The notes beneath the pieces were generated by a model, which saw only the letters and a list, made by a program, of their open reading frames with translations, was not told the origin of the DNA and ran no database searches. Made by a program: the position numbers and the translations under genes. 64,000 bases of DNA, from contig JAEWFZ010000024.1 of assembly GCA_023388535.1 (NCBI GenBank), positions 19,921 to 83,920 of the forward strand. The letters are read 5' to 3'. Of the stretch, positions 36,513 to 46,442 are shown one piece after another (position 1 is the first letter of the stretch; the number at the start of each line of letters is the position of its first letter). Source of the DNA: Bacillota bacterium. GTDB taxonomy: Bacteria; Bacillota_I; Bacilli_A; Erysipelotrichales; Erysipelotrichaceae.

Positions 36513-37883
36513 ATGAAATATGCGATAGTACTAGCTGCCGGACAAGGCACGAGAATGAAATCAGAAACTTCAAAAGTTATGCATTCTCTCGTCGATAAAC
36601 CGATGCTAGAGCACATTATTGAAAACCTTGAAGCAATTAATGTCGATGAAACCCATGTTGTGGTGGGATATCAAAAAGAGGATATCAAAGCCTACTTCAA
36701 AGATCGCATCCTCTACCACAATCAAGATGAACTTTTAGGTACAGGCCATGCGGTCATGCAAGTTGAAACTTTAAAGGACAAACAAGGTAAAACCATTCTC
36801 TTATATGGAGATTGTCCACTCGTCCAAAAAGAGACGATGGAAAATCTATTTAACGAAGTGGAAAACGTCGATATGGTAGTATTGACGGCCGACTTAAAAG
36901 AACCCGGAGAATACGGACGGGTAGTTCGCGATTCTCAAGGTAACGTCATCCGCATTGTTGAATACCGCGATGCCAGTGATTCAGAAAAGAAATTGCGAGA
37001 AATTAATACCGGAATTTACTGTTTTAAAAACGAAGCTTTATTTAAATACTTAAACGAACTATCGAATGACAATTCTCAAAAAGAATATTATATTACTGAT
37101 TTAGTAGAAATATTCGCTGGACATGGTCTTAAAATCAAAGCCATAAAAGTCTCGGAAATTGAAGAAGTCATGGGAATTAACTCCAGAGTTCAACTCTCAG
37201 AAGCGGAAGCATGGTTGCGCGAGCGCATCAATTGTCATTGGATGGAACAAGGGGTTACCTTAATTGATGCTACGAATACTTATATTTCAACCGATACTCA
37301 AATTGGAAGAGATACCGTAATCTATCCTGGGGCTTATCTGAAAGGCAAAAATATTATAGGTTCTAATGTAGAAATCCGTGGTAATACCTGGCTTGAAAAT
37401 GTGACGATCGGTGACCATTGTTTGATTGAGTCCTCTAAAATAGTGGACTCGACGGTGAAAAATCATGTCAATATAGGGCCATTTGCTCATATTCGTAATG
37501 AAAGCTTCATTGATGATTATAATCGGATTGGAAACTTTGTCGAAGTGAAACATTCCAATTTTGATAAAGATACCCGTTGTGCCCATTTATCGTATATTGG
37601 AGATGCTTCGATTGGTGCCAAGGTCAATATTGGTTGTGGCGTGGTCACGGTTAATTATGACGGCTTTAATAAGTTCCGTACGGAAGTTAAAGAGGGGGCG
37701 TTTATTGGGTCTAACGTAAACCTAATTGCTCCAATTACGGTGGGTAAAAAAGCGGTCGTGGCCGCAGGATCTACGATAACCAAAGATGTTGCGGATGGCG
37801 ATTTAGTGATTGAGCGAGCACAGCCAGTAGCCAAAACTGGTTATGGATACGATTACTTAAAGGACAAACACGAAAAGGAGTAG
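36513..37883 (+). CDS. glmU: bifunctional UDP-GlcNAc pyrophosphorylase / GlcN-1-P acetyltransferase
   Basis: A 456-residue enzyme making UDP-GlcNAc, the wall precursor. The N-terminal pyrophosphorylase motif LAAGQGTRMKSETSK (from residue 7) precedes a left-handed beta-helix acetyltransferase domain from about residue 250 on, with hexapeptide repeats. The length equals the family. AGGAAAGGAAG is the ribosome site. TACAAT at 36486-36491 may be an internal promoter. Confidence 0.97.
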   Translation: MKYAIVLAAGQGTRMKSETSKVMHSLVDKPMLEHIIENLEAINVDETHVVVGYQKEDIKAYFKDRILYHNQDELLGTGHAVMQVETLKDKQGKTILLYGDCPLVQKETMENLFNEVENVDMVVLTADLKEPGEYGRVVRDSQGNVIRIVEYRDASDSEKKLREINTGIYCFKNEALFKYLNELSNDNSQKEYYITDLVEIFAGHGLKIKAIKVSEIEEVMGINSRVQLSEAEAWLRERINCHWMEQGVTLIDATNTYISTDTQIGRDTVIYPGAYLKGKNIIGSNVEIRGNTWLENVTIGDHCLIESSKIVDSTVKNHVNIGPFAHIRNESFIDDYNRIGNFVEVKHSNFDKDTRCAHLSYIGDASIGAKVNIGCGVVTVNYDGFNKFRTEVKEGAFIGSNVNLIAPITVGKKAVVAAGSTITKDVADGDLVIERAQPVAKTGYGYDYLKDKHEKE

Positions 37884-37887
37884 CATA

Positions 37888-38844
37888 ATGAATGACATTA
37901 TTGTATTTGGGTTAAGCCGTTCACAAAGTCTGACGAAAGAGATTTGTGAACATCTGCATTTGACTCAGGGAGAGATAAAGATTACTCATTTTGCGGATGG
38001 AGAAATTATGATTGAACCGCTCATCTCGGTGCGCGGGAAGAAAGTATTTCTTGTCCAATCGACGAGTAAACCAGTATCGGACTCCTATATGGAAATTCTG
38101 ATTGCGCTAGATGCCTTTAAACGAGCGTCCGCCGAGGAAATTACGGTGGTAATGCCTTATTATGGGTATGCTCGACAAGACCGAAAAGCGCGCGCACGTC
38201 AACCGATTACAGCTAAGTTAATGGCCGATTTGCTATCCGCCGCAGGAGCCGATCGAGTGGTTACAGTGGATTTACACGCACCACAAATTCAAGGCTTCTT
38301 CGATATTCCAATCGATGATTTGTCAGCCACTTCCTTGATTGGTCAATATTTGCGCAAAAAAGAATTTAAAGACGATATTGTTATTGTTTCGCCCGATCAT
38401 GGGGGAGCCACTCGAGCTCGTAAGATAGCCGATAGTGTTCCAGGTTCAACCATCGCCATTATTGATAAGCGTAGAACTAGCCCAAACGTGGCCGAATCCG
38501 TTAACCTGATTGGTAATGTTGAGAATAAAATTGCTATCATTGTCGACGATATTGTAGATACTGCTGGCTCAATGCTCGGTGGTGTTGACATGCTCTTTAC
38601 TAACGGAGCTAAAGAGGTCTATGCCGCAACCACTCACGCGGTCTTATCCGATCCAGCCTTAGAGCGCATCCGTCAATCCAAAATAAAAGAGCTCCTAGTC
38701 ACCAATACGATAGAATTGGATGAAGAAAAAGCTCAGGAACCAAAGATTAAAGTTATTTCAATCGCTTATATGTTAGCGAAGACGATTGAAGCGATTACCC
38801 TAAATAATCCAGTATCGGATATTTGGGAATTATTCAATGATTAA
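37888..38844 (+). CDS. prs: ribose-phosphate pyrophosphokinase
   Basis: A 318-residue enzyme making PRPP from ribose-5-P and ATP. The flexible-loop segment YYGYARQDRKAR, the SPDHGGATRAR region and the PRPP loop DDIVDTAGSM are visible. It directly follows glmU, as in Bacilli, and ends the operon. PRPP feeds hpt and the purine route in the same window. Confidence 0.97.
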   Translation: MNDIIVFGLSRSQSLTKEICEHLHLTQGEIKITHFADGEIMIEPLISVRGKKVFLVQSTSKPVSDSYMEILIALDAFKRASAEEITVVMPYYGYARQDRKARARQPITAKLMADLLSAAGADRVVTVDLHAPQIQGFFDIPIDDLSATSLIGQYLRKKEFKDDIVIVSPDHGGATRARKIADSVPGSTIAIIDKRRTSPNVAESVNLIGNVENKIAIIVDDIVDTAGSMLGGVDMLFTNGAKEVYAATTHAVLSDPALERIRQSKIKELLVTNTIELDEEKAQEPKIKVISIAYMLAKTIEAITLNNPVSDIWELFND

Positions 38845-38873
38845 AAAAATCACCCTTGATGAGGGTGATTTTT
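38845..38873. terminator. terminator of purB-prs operon, convergent with addA
   Basis: Stem AAAAATCACCC/GGGTGATTTTT (38845-38855, 38863-38873), loop of seven. Its symmetry with A and T flanks suits both strands. Confidence 0.87.
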
Positions 38874-41800
38874 AGATGGTTTGTGGTTCTACCTGAAAAT
38901 AATCGTTCAAACTAAAACTGTAAAGGTAGGTAGTAATCGTTTTATTTGGAAACTGGGTTTTTAGAAAGGCTCGATAGCCATCAAGTTGGGATTGGTAACG
39001 ATGTATCAAAGCCTCCACCGCAGCAACTCGATCGGATTTAAAATCAATTAACCAAATCTCATGCTCGCTTTCGACGACCATATCCATCACCCCAACATGG
39101 ATTTCACCCTCGTGATGATGGGTGAAACCAACTTCTCGATAGACTTTGTTGGTCCAAAGTTGTTGGGTCATTGGGTGGCGGTTATAACGGAGTAATTGCT
39201 GCTGTTGGCCATCCGTCAATTGATACGGTGCCAGGTCCAAATCATTCCATAGTTTTCCGGGTAGTTCGCTAATCACTCGGTGTAAAATCGTTCCAATTTC
39301 ACTCGCATTTAAGCCAGCAGTTAAGTCGAGCTGATAGTCATAGCTAACTCTTGTTTCATCCGAGCTAAGAAGACTACTTGGTTGATAATCGCTGATTTCA
39401 AATGGCCAAGTGGATTCAGATTTATATGTATCTACCGTATGGACATCAGAAATCGTTTCGATTACCGTTTCCACATAAGGTAATGGATTGATAGCCAAGA
39501 AGGCTTTGATTAATAAGGCATGTCCCATACCAGAGATTAAACCATGCCAATTAAGGTTAGCTAAGACATCCGTTGTATCATCTTTTTCTTCATAGCCATC
39601 AATTAACACTAATTCGTTTTGAGCACGCGTTAAGGCGACATAAAGCGTTCTTAAGGATTCATTGATTTCTTTGTCTTTATAGAAGAGTTCAAATGCCAAT
39701 CGCAGTTTTGTTTTGGTTCTATAATTGGTATTAAAATCTAAACTATTGAAACAGAGGCCTAAATCGGTATCCATGATACAAAGATCATTGGAATCGGTGA
39801 AATTGATTTTTTTCGGCATAAAATAATAAACGATTGGAAATTGTAATCCCTTCGCCGCATGGATGGTCATAACTTTAACCCGATTACTGGTTTCATCGTC
39901 GATGGCTGCGTTAGAACTGCGTACGTTTACGTCATCTTTAATAAAATCAACAAATTCCAAGCTCGAACCGAAAAAGTTACGGGCTTTTTCAAAGAGGAAA
40001 TTAACATTATTTCGTTGATTATTGTCTAAATGATGATAATAGTAACCGTTAAACTGGGTAATGAGAATGAGCTGTGAAATTAAACTTTGATCTTTCAATT
40101 GCTCAAATAATGAGTTGATATCTTGATAAAGATTTGGATTAACCTCTTTTAGACTGTTGTATAAAGGTTGATGAGGAAACCTCGATTTTAATTCAGCGAT
40201 ATCATTTTCATTCAAACCACAAAAGCCAGATAGCAAAAACGATAAACAATAATAGTCTTCAAGGGGATTGTGAAAGACTTGTAAGGCATTAAGAATGTCA
40301 AAGATAGACCAGGCGTTGGTAAAGCCTTCAAAGTCATCGAAGAAATAAGGAATTTTTAAGAGCTCGAACGCTTCTTTAAGATCCTTTTTAACCGCATGCG
40401 AGCGGGCCAATACACAGATGTCTTTCGGTTTTGTACCGCTTTGAATTCTATTTTGAATGTCTTGAGCGATTTTATTTAAAAGCGCGCGGTTACGGTTAAT
40501 GCTCACTGCCTGGCCATCAACCAACATGGTTTGATCAAAATCAACTTGGAAGTAAGTGACTGGTAGATTATTTTCGCGTTGTTTATTTACCCCTATTTTG
40601 ACTCTATCCTGACGGGTATATTCGCTTCCCAAAAACTCAAGGTTCATCAGTGTTGAAAAGAGTTCATTGCTAAAATCAACGATATTTTCTTTACTTCGGT
40701 AGTTGTTGGACAAATAAAGCACCTGATTTAAATCATCCACTTGTTTCATTCGTCGTCTCATCAACTCAGGTTTCGCGTTTCTAAACCCATAGATGGATTG
40801 CTTAACATCGCCGACTCGAAAGACATTATTGGTTCGAGCAATTAGCTCAATAATACGGTCTTGGAAATAATTCGTATCTTGATATTCATCCACTAAGATG
40901 TCCTTAAAGCGAGCTTGTAGGGTGGTTTTAGCCAAACCGCTGGGATGACTAAGTATCGTATAGGTAGCTTGTTCTAAATCATTAAAATCCAAAGCTTTTT
41001 CCTTAACTTTAAGCGCTTCATAGTTGTTCTTAAAATCGATGGTCAGATCGACCAATAATTCGCTAAATTGTTGATTTTGTTTATAAACTTCAGGACTCTC
41101 ATTGGTAAAGATTAAATGCCAAGGAAAATCAGAGAATGCATTTCTAAAGGCTTTGATATCTTCATTGAAATCTTTTAATTCGGGTTTTATATTTGTTTTG
41201 TTAGCTTTAAAAATTTCAATGCTGATATTCTCATAGCTTTTTAAAAGATCGACCATTTTATCCCAAGCCTGCTCTTTTAGATAAAGGTCAAGACTGGTCA
41301 TAAAATCATCCCAAGACACGACATCGAAACTTTCAGAATGATCAACAAAGCCTCGTTTCAAGGCTTGATATTGATCCAGCAACGGTTGAAAATGTTCTCT
41401 TAAATATTTATTAAAAATGCTTTGTAAGATTTCAGGGGCTTGTTTAAAACTATTGATTTGATAGCGAGTTTTTTGTTCATCAAGCCATGTGTCGGCGTTT
41501 AGCTGAGTAAGCGCTAAATTATGAAGATTAATGACATCTTGGGCTAAGCGATCATCGCTATGGGCGCGGGTCGAATATGCGAGCGAAAGGGCTCTGAACG
41601 CTTCACTATCCATTTTATAATATTTGTCCAGCACCATCTTTATGGCTTCTTGTTCAAGGCGATAGCGGGTTAAATCGTCGAGAATATTCTTAATACGACT
41701 TTGCTCAAAACCTATTAAATATCCAAATTCTCTGATGATTGAAAGACAAAACGAATGGATCGTAGAAATTTGGGTAGTTGTTAATAAGGTTAATTGTCGT

Positions 41801-42051
41801 CGGATAAAAGGCGTAGCGTCGTGTTGATAGTGCTCATGCAAAGAGGCTGCTAAACGTTTTTTCATTTCTGAAGCAGCTTTTTCAGTAAACGTCAACGCAC
41901 AGATTTCGTCCAAGCTCACCTTGTCCTCAACGATTCGTTTCATCAAACGAGCAATCAAAACGGTGGTCTTACCCGAACCCGCAGAAGCGGAAACCATAAT
42001 ATTTTTTCCTAAACTATTAATAGCCGCTTGTTGTTCTTGATTAAAATTCAT
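38872..42051 (-). CDS. addA: AddA helicase-nuclease subunit
   Basis: A 1059-residue UvrD-like helicase with a C-terminal RecB-type nuclease, which with AddB resects double-strand breaks for recombination. Walker A is SASAGSGKTT near residue 21, Walker B-like DEYQDTN near 390, helicase motif VKVMTIHAAKGLQFP near 725, and the nuclease core LIDFKSD near 1015. It is somewhat shorter than Bacillus AddA (about 1230). The start ATG is 10 bp after the addB stop. Confidence 0.95.
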   Translation of the reverse strand: MNFNQEQQAAINSLGKNIMVSASAGSGKTTVLIARLMKRIVEDKVSLDEICALTFTEKAASEMKKRLAASLHEHYQHDATPFIRRQLTLLTTTQISTIHSFCLSIIREFGYLIGFEQSRIKNILDDLTRYRLEQEAIKMVLDKYYKMDSEAFRALSLAYSTRAHSDDRLAQDVINLHNLALTQLNADTWLDEQKTRYQINSFKQAPEILQSIFNKYLREHFQPLLDQYQALKRGFVDHSESFDVVSWDDFMTSLDLYLKEQAWDKMVDLLKSYENISIEIFKANKTNIKPELKDFNEDIKAFRNAFSDFPWHLIFTNESPEVYKQNQQFSELLVDLTIDFKNNYEALKVKEKALDFNDLEQATYTILSHPSGLAKTTLQARFKDILVDEYQDTNYFQDRIIELIARTNNVFRVGDVKQSIYGFRNAKPELMRRRMKQVDDLNQVLYLSNNYRSKENIVDFSNELFSTLMNLEFLGSEYTRQDRVKIGVNKQRENNLPVTYFQVDFDQTMLVDGQAVSINRNRALLNKIAQDIQNRIQSGTKPKDICVLARSHAVKKDLKEAFELLKIPYFFDDFEGFTNAWSIFDILNALQVFHNPLEDYYCLSFLLSGFCGLNENDIAELKSRFPHQPLYNSLKEVNPNLYQDINSLFEQLKDQSLISQLILITQFNGYYYHHLDNNQRNNVNFLFEKARNFFGSSLEFVDFIKDDVNVRSSNAAIDDETSNRVKVMTIHAAKGLQFPIVYYFMPKKINFTDSNDLCIMDTDLGLCFNSLDFNTNYRTKTKLRLAFELFYKDKEINESLRTLYVALTRAQNELVLIDGYEEKDDTTDVLANLNWHGLISGMGHALLIKAFLAINPLPYVETVIETISDVHTVDTYKSESTWPFEISDYQPSSLLSSDETRVSYDYQLDLTAGLNASEIGTILHRVISELPGKLWNDLDLAPYQLTDGQQQQLLRYNRHPMTQQLWTNKVYREVGFTHHHEGEIHVGVMDMVVESEHEIWLIDFKSDRVAAVEALIHRYQSQLDGYRAFLKTQFPNKTITTYLYSFSLNDYFQVEPQTI

Positions 42052-42061
42052 GGATATTTCC

Positions 42062-44572
42062 TCAGGCTTTCTTTTGATAACTATAAGCAGTAAATTTCAT
42101 GGCATCGCGTACCGATTTTTTGAGATATTTTTTTGGACTCTCTTTATAGCGTTGTAGATTTCGTAAATTAAAGTATCTATCTAGTTGACGATTGGTATCG
42201 ATTTTTCCTTGTTGTAGTTCATCAATCATTTCCTTAAATCGAGTTTTATAGATTTCAATAATAGCTGGTAAATCTTTTATTTGTTTCATGGTATGTTCCC
42301 CTAACTGGGACTCTTCAAAATTATAGCCATTAAGACGTATTGGTTTAGATTCTATCGGCCAATTAAAATTAAATTTATAAGGTCGTTTACTATGTTTAAT
42401 TAAATCCACGGAATTAAAGGAATTAAGTAACGAAATATAATAAACACCAACTAATGGCTTTTCGAAAGTACGTGAAGCGATTTCGCCATAAAGAATCAGT
42501 TGAAGTTGTTGACCGTTATAAATATTAGTTATACTTAAATTCATATCGGAGGATTTGTAGTCCAAGATAATTAGGCCTTGACTACCAATATCGATTCGAT
42601 CGATAAAACCGGTTAAACGAATGATATCGTCTGGATCGAAACCACTGACATTACTAAACTTGTATTCGTTTTCAAAAGGACGGTAATAAGTTCTCAACGG
42701 TTCGATGGTTTTCAGCTTGTTTAAGGTTACCTTTATATTGTTAGTGAGTAGTTTGAAAATATGATCAAATTGAAAACGTTTATTTGGATAAAGATCAAAC
42801 AAAATCTGACGATAGGATTCAAGGTATGGTTCAAGTTTATCTGGACTCAATTCGTAATAATTATCTGGATAATCTCTGACAACGGATTCCAAGACTTCGT
42901 GGGAAATACTACCGATGAAAGCGACGTCAGTAGTATACGCTCGCGGTTCGCGAATGTATAAAATATATTCAACAAAATATTGATAGGAACAATTAAAATA
43001 CGTTTCGAAAGAAGATATTGACCCTTTTAAAAGACCATTCTTAAACACTAAATCATCGACATAGTCTGGTTCTAAGGTCTCGATTTCTAGAGATTTACCT
43101 GGATTTTGGATATAGTTCCAATCCTGCCATGTTAGATTGTCTTTCTGTAATTGCGCATCAAGTTCGTAGGATTGTTCGACCGTCTTGCCATCAAAGCTAA
43201 TTCGGTGGCTTGAATAAATGAGGGTTTCGCTACGCTGGAATAAAGGTTCTAATTGTTTGTTTAATTGTTCTTGCCTTAATTCCAGACTTGGAAACTCACT
43301 TACTTTAGATAAATACAGTTCATCGAAGATACCGGTATAAATATCGTTTAAAGGATAATTGTTATGATTTAAACCCATTAAAATAATTGTTTTAAAATTC
43401 ATTGGTGGAATATCTCTTAAACTTCCAATTACGATATTCTCGCCTTCAATCATCTGATACTGTTCTTTCGATAACAAATTCTCCAGTATTTCAGTATCAA
43501 CTTCACTCTCTTTCTCCTCGTAAAGAGATTCTAATTGATTTTTCAAGTCTATGATGGCTCGTTTTGGTGATTGGGTTAGATTAAGCACCGTAAAACTACT
43601 GGTCAAAGGCTGGTCTTTGTCCAATATTTGGAGATGATGATACCAACGCTGTAACGCCCTTTGGGCGCTTTGTTCTAAGCGCCGTAAGTTATGATAATCT
43701 TGAGGAGAAGTTTCCTTAAATAAATTATGGTTCTCGATCGTATTTAACTGCGGCAGTGATTCGAAGTTTGGCAGAAATTGCTTCAGATAGATAAGTAGGT
43801 CATGTTCTTCCTGTGTTTGTCCAAACGGAAAATATTTCAAGAGTTCGATAAGATTGGTTAAATTCGGCTCTTGACTCAGTTTTACTAATTGTAAAAAAAT
43901 CAAATTAGTGGTATTAACGGTCGGATAGGAAATTTGAAAGTCAAGTTGATACTGGGAAAAGAAACGAATCAAATCATGGGAAGCATTCGCCAAATCGCCA
44001 TGCAAAATTAAGACGTCTGTTAACTGCTCGCTGGCGATGTATTGAGCAACAGCTTCGATTTCTTGGCTTGGATTTAAGGCTTTAAAGGCTAATTTATTCA
44101 CCGCTTCAATTTTTTCGGGTTCAATCTTTTTGGCATCCTTCAATATTTCGCTTTGATAGACGCTATATAGATTTGAGGTAACTTGTAAGCGATCGTAGGG
44201 TAGGGCTTTTCTTTGTAAATACGGTCGATATAGCTCGAGCGTCATCATCCAGGCAAGGATGTCTTTCTTTTCTTTTTCAATTGCGTTTGCTTCGGGCAAA
44301 TCGCTGATTTTTATTTGATACATATCCATTAAGTCCAACATTCTTAAAAATTGTTGCGCGGTATCAAAATGTTTTTGAACGGGTTTAAAAAGGTTTAATT
44401 GTGGATATTGCTGAAAGGCTTGATAAAAATTTAATAGTCTTTTCTTAAGCAATAAACCATCTTTCTGAACCAGGGCTTGATCGAACGTCAAAAACAAATG
44501 ATCGAACTGATTGGGTAAGGTTTTTAAGTATCGCTTTCGATAGAGGGGGTTAATTAATGTAATTGTTTTCAT
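42062..44572 (-). CDS. addB: AddB-like nuclease subunit, reduced
   Basis: An 836-residue protein preceding addA in the operon. The nuclease core is visible near the C-terminus: HEVLESVV, the catalytic LIILDYKSSDM near residue 660 and QLQLILYGE. The protein is well short of Bacillus AddB (about 1165). It lacks the Walker A G-x-x-x-x-G-K-S/T near its N-terminus, and the C-terminal cysteine cluster that, with an upstream Cys (FNCSYQYF here), holds the iron-sulfur cluster. Identification relies on order, nuclease motif and the DUF-like UvrD-pseudo-helicase layout. Confidence 0.85.
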   Translation of the reverse strand: MKTITLINPLYRKRYLKTLPNQFDHLFLTFDQALVQKDGLLLKKRLLNFYQAFQQYPQLNLFKPVQKHFDTAQQFLRMLDLMDMYQIKISDLPEANAIEKEKKDILAWMMTLELYRPYLQRKALPYDRLQVTSNLYSVYQSEILKDAKKIEPEKIEAVNKLAFKALNPSQEIEAVAQYIASEQLTDVLILHGDLANASHDLIRFFSQYQLDFQISYPTVNTTNLIFLQLVKLSQEPNLTNLIELLKYFPFGQTQEEHDLLIYLKQFLPNFESLPQLNTIENHNLFKETSPQDYHNLRRLEQSAQRALQRWYHHLQILDKDQPLTSSFTVLNLTQSPKRAIIDLKNQLESLYEEKESEVDTEILENLLSKEQYQMIEGENIVIGSLRDIPPMNFKTIILMGLNHNNYPLNDIYTGIFDELYLSKVSEFPSLELRQEQLNKQLEPLFQRSETLIYSSHRISFDGKTVEQSYELDAQLQKDNLTWQDWNYIQNPGKSLEIETLEPDYVDDLVFKNGLLKGSISSFETYFNCSYQYFVEYILYIREPRAYTTDVAFIGSISHEVLESVVRDYPDNYYELSPDKLEPYLESYRQILFDLYPNKRFQFDHIFKLLTNNIKVTLNKLKTIEPLRTYYRPFENEYKFSNVSGFDPDDIIRLTGFIDRIDIGSQGLIILDYKSSDMNLSITNIYNGQQLQLILYGEIASRTFEKPLVGVYYISLLNSFNSVDLIKHSKRPYKFNFNWPIESKPIRLNGYNFEESQLGEHTMKQIKDLPAIIEIYKTRFKEMIDELQQGKIDTNRQLDRYFNLRNLQRYKESPKKYLKKSVRDAMKFTAYSYQKKA

Positions 44573-44837
44573 AGTTACCTCTCAATTTATACTTATTGTA
44601 TCATGTCGAGAGTACAATAAACTGTATTGTCTTTTTTCGTTTTAGTGAAAGAAAAATCATTGAGCTCTATCTTATTGATAAAGGAAATATACAATTAAAG
44701 TTCATAATTGCTTAAGCGTGAGTGATAATCAATAGTTTAATAATCGCTTAAAACACTAAATAAAAGTACATCTTTTGATAGTAAAGACTTTTAATTCTAT
44801 TTCATTTATGAGATAATCAGTTAACGAGGAGGGAATT

Positions 44838-45647
44838 ATGTCAATTGTTTCAGTAATTAGTGAAATCGAAGATTCTAGAAAGGGTTCTAATATTTCTAAG
44901 TTTAACGGGTATTTAGAGGATTACTTGTCTTTGTTAGAAAATGAGGAACTAAAATCGTCCCTTCAGCCCATCGTTGAAGCCTATCCAGAAATGAGAATTC
45001 TAACTGAGTATCGCTTTAATGTTAACCGACGTACTATTAGTAACCAGATTATTCGTTATAAGGATGTTTTCAAGCTTCCAAATAACTATTTCGATATCGC
45101 CATGATTCTTTACGGTGAAGTACATGCTAGAGAAGTAGCTATCATTGTGGCGGATGGCAACCGTTCGATCGATTACTATTTAGCTAAGGGTATGTATTAT
45201 ACCTTAACCGAACAGTATGGAATCTTCGAGAAAAATCGTAATGATTTATTATGTTTAACCATGGGTCATTTACCTGAGGTCTTGGAAATTTTAAATTCAT
45301 TTGAGAATCGAAGAGTCCGTTTTGGATCGGTCCAACGTCGCTTCGATCGCGTTTACTTCAATGGATTTTATGATTTACAAGAACAATTACTACAGTATGC
45401 GCATGGCTTAGTCGATAATATCGAGGCTGATGTACAAACGGTACCGGAACGTTCGATCGTGATAAATCGCAATATCGCTACTTGGTTCTTATTTAAGAAA
45501 TTAATGTATGTACAATATATGTCCAATCGTGACTTGCTGCGAAGCGAAAGTAACAACGATATCAAAGAACATCGTACTAAAGCAAAACAATTTGCGGATC
45601 AAGTACCATTTATTCCACTAAGTTCTATGTGGAGAATCGAAAAATAA
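44838..45647 (+). CDS. hypothetical protein of unknown family
   Basis: A 269-residue soluble protein with no signal peptide, no span and no motif I recognise. It is mixed alpha/beta, with a notable block around residues 85-115 (ILYGEVHAREVAII, then DGNRSIDYYLAKG) and an arginine-rich middle (NRRVRFGSVQRRFDRV). The ribosome site GAGGAGGG is strong. The 265-bp gap upstream holds a dyad TTAAGCG/CGCTTAA (44712-44718, 44745-44751) and A/T-rich sequence but no other gene. It is monocistronic, between addB and xth. Confidence 0.8.
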   Translation: MSIVSVISEIEDSRKGSNISKFNGYLEDYLSLLENEELKSSLQPIVEAYPEMRILTEYRFNVNRRTISNQIIRYKDVFKLPNNYFDIAMILYGEVHAREVAIIVADGNRSIDYYLAKGMYYTLTEQYGIFEKNRNDLLCLTMGHLPEVLEILNSFENRRVRFGSVQRRFDRVYFNGFYDLQEQLLQYAHGLVDNIEADVQTVPERSIVINRNIATWFLFKKLMYVQYMSNRDLLRSESNNDIKEHRTKAKQFADQVPFIPLSSMWRIEK

Positions 45648-45668
45648 GCCATAAAGGCTTTTTTTTCA
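45646..45668 (+). terminator. terminator after the unknown gene
   Basis: A short stem AAGCC/GGCTT (45646-45650, 45656-45660) that includes the stop codon region, followed by eight T. Confidence 0.6.
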
Positions 45669-45677
45669 GTCGATAAT

Positions 45678-46430
45678 ATGAAGTTAATTTCATGGAATGT
45701 TAACGGTTTTCGGGCGGTTCTAAAAAAGGGATTCTCGGAGATTTTTAAAGCTCTTGATGCGGATATCTTTTGTCTGCAAGAAACCAAGATGCAACCCGAT
45801 CAACATGATTTTGAACCGGAAGGCTATTATTTATATTTAAACTCAGCGGTTAGAAAAGGCTATAGCGGTACCGCGCTTTTTACCAAAATCAAACCTTTAT
45901 CGGTTAGTTACGGTATTGGTATGGAAATCCACGACCAAGAAGGGCGGGTTATTACTGCGGAATTTGAAAACTTTTATTTAGTTACCGTCTATACTCCCAA
46001 CTCCCAACGGGAATTAACCCGTTTGGATTATCGGATGCAATGGGAAGATGATTTTCAAGATTATATCGATCGCTTAGATTTGATTAAGCCGGTTATTATA
46101 TGTGGAGACTTGAACGTCGCCCATCAGCCTATTGATTTAAAAAATCCAACGTCTAATCGTAAAAATGCTGGATTTACCGACGAAGAACGCTCAAAGATGA
46201 CGCAGTTTTTAAGTCGTGGTTATATCGATACCTTTAGATATTTATATCCGGACGCGAAAGATTGTTATACTTGGTGGTCGTATATGTTTCAATCGAGACA
46301 GCGCAACGTGGGCTGGAGAATTGATTATTTTCTAGTTTCCGAGCGCATCAGAGATCAAATCAAGGACGCCAAAATATTGAATCAAGTAATGGGTTCGGAT
46401 CATTGTCCGGTGGTATTAGAATTAAAATAA
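45678..46430 (+). CDS. xth: exodeoxyribonuclease III (AP endonuclease)
   Basis: A 250-residue repair nuclease of the EEP fold that cuts at abasic sites. Motifs: [16 protein letters not shown] (catalytic Glu), GDLNVAH, and GSDHCPV (catalytic His). The start has no clear ribosome site, and the gene begins shortly after the terminator of the previous one. A second AP endonuclease, nfo, lies 5 kb on. Confidence 0.96.
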   Translation: MKLISWNVNGFRAVLKKGFSEIFKALDADIFCLQETKMQPDQHDFEPEGYYLYLNSAVRKGYSGTALFTKIKPLSVSYGIGMEIHDQEGRVITAEFENFYLVTVYTPNSQRELTRLDYRMQWEDDFQDYIDRLDLIKPVIICGDLNVAHQPIDLKNPTSNRKNAGFTDEERSKMTQFLSRGYIDTFRYLYPDAKDCYTWWSYMFQSRQRNVGWRIDYFLVSERIRDQIKDAKILNQVMGSDHCPVVLELK

Positions 46431-46442
46431 GGACAACATAAA

